From: Marispirochaeta sp963667435
Lineage (GTDB): Bacteria; Spirochaetota; Spirochaetia; JC444; Marispirochaetaceae
NCBI GenBank assembly: GCA_963667435.1
Contig: OY763414.1
Coordinates: 4,030,001-4,094,000 of the forward strand
Length of the DNA stretch: 64,000 bases
Direction: 5' to 3'
Shown here one piece after another: positions 62,196-64,000 of the stretch; the stretch's first letter is position 1, and each line of letters begins with the position of its first letter. A program made the translations under genes and the position numbers. A model generated the notes under the pieces. It worked only from the letters and a program-made list of their open reading frames with translations. It did not search any database and had not been told where the DNA came from.

Positions 62196-63200
62196 TCAGG
62201 ACATAACGGCCCTGAACCTGGTCGGGTCTGCACGGAAGCCGGTGATGGTGTTCTCACCGTCCTGTATTGATTTTCTTAAGGCTCCCTCGCATTCCCGTAT
62301 CAGGGTTTCTCCTTCCAGAAGTCTACCAGAACGGGCACTTAACCCCACAGTGAAACTGAGGGGGGGTGTTGCTTTATCAAGCCTGTTACGGAAATCTTTC
62401 AGTGTCCGAATACCTTCATCCAATTCACTGTTGGGGAGAATTACATATGCTTTATTGTTTCCATATTGATAACAGAGATCTTTAAAGAAAAAGAACGCCC
62501 GAATTTCCCGTGCAAGCTGCAGAAAATCCTCGTTGTCCTCTGTTTCTTCTACTTGAATAACTGCGAGCACCAGATCCTGATCAAAAGAGGCTGCCCGTTT
62601 GAGCTCCGACTGAAGTCGGGGAGTAAGCTGCTCACCAGGTACCAGTTCCGTTGAAGTCATCATGGGGGGCTGATATTCTGCGGCGAGGAGCGTTTCTTTT
62701 GCTGCGATAGGCGGCTCGACAGCCTGTGGCGGTATTGATGTGTATTTAACCGGTGTCTGACGGTAGAACGCTATAATAAGCCCTGTGACAAGCAGTACAC
62801 CGGTTGTTATGAAAAGAAGTATCCGGAGCCTGCGAATAACCTCGTCCTGTTCCACCAGTTGATAGGTTACCACAAGATTGTCTGCGTTGAGTTTCGTACC
62901 TACCGGAAACACGTATGGACGGGCAAGGAGAGATACAGCCAAATGATTCATGCTTCTGTTTCTGTAGAGAAAAAGCTCTTTCTCATCCTTCTGCAGAGTG
63001 ATGCTGACTGTTCGCTGCAGTTGATCCCTCGACGGTTTCTCCCCCCGCAGGACAGCTGATGATACATAGGCAGCATAAGGCTCCATGGAAGTTGCCCTGT
63101 CTGAAATCAGCTGTGAAATATCCGCAAAAGTATAGACAGCGGCAACTATCAGAAGGAAAAACATAAGTACTGTATATGTCTGTAATAAGACCTTCTTCAT
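62196..63200 (-). CDS. Membrane protein with degenerate GGDEF domain
   Basis: 334 residues from the ATG at 63200; the open frame upstream to 63353 overlaps the divergent gene. Two membrane helices (9-24 and 126-146) flank an external loop of about 100 residues. The C-terminal half (about 205-325) follows the GGDEF fold: YQYGNNKAYVILPN at 244-257 matches RYGGDEF-type strands, but the motif reads GNNKA (247-251), so cyclase activity should be absent. It may be a c-di-GMP or protein-binding relic. No Shine-Dalgarno; a -10 TATACT ends 8 nt upstream. Confidence 0.75.
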   Translation of the reverse strand: MKKVLLQTYTVLMFFLLIVAAVYTFADISQLISDRATSMEPYAAYVSSAVLRGEKPSRDQLQRTVSITLQKDEKELFLYRNRSMNHLAVSLLARPYVFPVGTKLNADNLVVTYQLVEQDEVIRRLRILLFITTGVLLVTGLIIAFYRQTPVKYTSIPPQAVEPPIAAKETLLAAEYQPPMMTSTELVPGEQLTPRLQSELKRAASFDQDLVLAVIQVEETEDNEDFLQLAREIRAFFFFKDLCYQYGNNKAYVILPNSELDEGIRTLKDFRNRLDKATPPLSFTVGLSARSGRLLEGETLIRECEGALRKSIQDGENTITGFRADPTRFRAVMS

Positions 63201-63208
63201 ACGTACAT

Positions 63209-63214
63209 AGTATA
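63209..63214 (-). promoter_or_regulatory. -10 box of the degenerate GGDEF gene
   Basis: TATACT on the minus strand. The predicted start, about 63202, is 2 nt before the ATG at 63200, again suggesting a leaderless message. The -35 is weak. Confidence 0.4.
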
Positions 63215-63283
63215 CGCTAATCAGGATAAAAGGAATCAGATTATTCTGGTTTTTTCTCATCCTGCATGGCACAATTACAGGTA

Positions 63284-64000
63284 ATGGAAAATATTCGTCC
63301 CCGGATGCTGCCCCGTGGCTGGTATCCTGACCAACCGCAAAATATAGCTTCATTTATAGAGTCGTCAAGCCTGATACCCGGAAGGCCCAAAGGGATTTCA
63401 TGCATTGTTCCGCATGCAGGATGGGCATTCAGCGGTAAGCTTGCAGCTGCAGGTATCGGGACTCTAAAAGATGCAGATCTAATTGTTCTAATGGGAGGAC
63501 ACCTTGGTCCGGGCAGTAGGGTAATGCGACTGGTCGGGGATGCATATGAAACCCCGTTGGGAAATATCAGCGCAGACACCGGATTCATTAATTTCCTGTC
63601 CGACAGGATAAATGTTCAGGCAACGGAAGCTCCGGACAATACAACTGAAGTCCTCTTTCCTTTTTTACGCTACTTTTTTCCTGACACTCCTGTTGCCGCG
63701 TTGCGTATTCCTTCCGGGCCGGTTGCTGCTCTCGCAGGAAAAGCCGCTGCCGAGTACAGCGCGGTTAGCGGACGGAAGCTGGTTGTTGCGGGATCTACGG
63801 ATCTTACACATTACGGAACAGATTATGGTTTTACCCCCAGAGGGACCGGGCTGGAAGCATACCGGTGGGTCACTGAGGTTAACGACCGTGCATTTATTGA
63901 GGCATCTCTCAGGACGGACTGGCGGGGAATGATCAACTGCGGTGAAAAGAACAGGGCTGCCTGTTCATCCGGAGCTGCAGCCGCTGCAGCTGTATTTGCC
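63284..64000 (+). CDS. Memo-like protein (AmmeMemoRadiSam family B), partial
   Basis: The frame runs off the right edge after 239 codons. N-terminus RPRMLPRGWYP, then CIVPHAGWAFSGKLAAAGI (about 40-58), GGHLGPGS (about 71-78) and a later STDLTHYG. These match the Memo/AMMECR1-associated family, whose histidines bind a metal; function is unsettled. ATG at 63284 has AGG 5 nt upstream; an in-frame ATG at 63266 is an alternative. It is divergent from the degenerate GGDEF gene. Confidence 0.82.
   Translation, partial: MENIRPRMLPRGWYPDQPQNIASFIESSSLIPGRPKGISCIVPHAGWAFSGKLAAAGIGTLKDADLIVLMGGHLGPGSRVMRLVGDAYETPLGNISADTGFINFLSDRINVQATEAPDNTTEVLFPFLRYFFPDTPVAALRIPSGPVAALAGKAAAEYSAVSGRKLVVAGSTDLTHYGTDYGFTPRGTGLEAYRWVTEVNDRAFIEASLRTDWRGMINCGEKNRAACSSGAAAAAAVFA

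Noticed and set aside
1..64000. tRNA, rRNA, CRISPR array or insertion sequence
   Set aside because: I looked at all intergenic gaps (none over about 260 nt) and found no cloverleaf, no spaced repeats and no transposase-like protein.

Overview
The window reads as a contiguous piece of chromosome from a free-living, probably anaerobic, fermentative spirochaete of the Spirochaetaceae type (inference). The gene families, the Rnf complex, two acetate kinases, the spirochaete-style PcnB and CNBD regulator, and many secreted proteins with no obvious family all point that way. Base composition is moderate and fairly even. Genes are tightly packed, often overlapping by 1-14 nt. ATG, GTG and TTG starts are all used. 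I see no tRNA, rRNA, insertion sequence, prophage or CRISPR array.

Layout. 1-6.6 kb: the tail of an unknown gene, two acetate kinase genes flanking a secreted protein, then murB-mgtE on the minus strand. 6.7-12.7 kb: cysS, an ECF sigma/anti-sigma pair with a secreted protein and a membrane-anchored IPT-transglutaminase-like protein, then a two-CNBD Crp-type regulator. 12.7-26.5 kb: an exported PIMT-like protein, valS, a CHASE-PAS-GGDEF diguanylate cyclase, a five-module CoA-disulfide-reductase-like flavoprotein under a striking 30-bp palindrome, then ileS-lipoprotein-hisH-hisF and a small zinc ribbon. 26.5-37.7 kb: cysteine desulfurase-thiI, arsR-aroB, hisS-hrpA, pcnB, a TPR protein overlapping pcnB antisense, and a P-loop/Asp23-like fusion. 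37.8-46.9 kb: a likely operon of a divergent PAP2 protein, an unknown membrane protein, rnfCDGEAB and a GH57-like protein. 48.2-62.2 kb: a long plus-strand series with a Cas2-like protein, prfB (with its programmed frameshift), a CheY-like regulator, a PEGA protein, ftsY, lolCDE-type transporter genes, mcsA-mcsB-clpC, a DEDDh exonuclease and rnz. 62.2-64 kb: a degenerate GGDEF protein and the start of a Memo-like gene.

How the genes work together. Acetate kinase yields ATP from acetyl phosphate, while Rnf couples ferredoxin oxidation to NAD+ reduction and ion export, an expected pairing in an anaerobic fermenter. The translation set is large: four aminoacyl-tRNA synthetases, RF2, ThiI with its sulfur donor, RNase Z and PcnB. 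FtsY and the LolCDE-type transporter serve membrane and lipoprotein traffic.

Most unusual signals. First, several proteins keep an enzyme fold but appear to have lost key catalytic residues: GH57-like, McsB, the transglutaminase-like protein, the PIMT-like protein, the second GGDEF protein and a gluzincin-like TPR protein. These rest on motif comparison by eye. Second, several promoters sit so close to their start codons, with no Shine-Dalgarno sequence, that the messages may be leaderless. Third, the 30-bp palindrome covers the -10 of the sulfur flavoprotein gene. Fourth, there are unusual fusions and a Cas2-like protein with no CRISPR array. No wholly new system is proven here, but the P-loop/Asp23 fusion, the unknown membrane protein upstream of rnf and the apparently inactive McsB are the best candidates.
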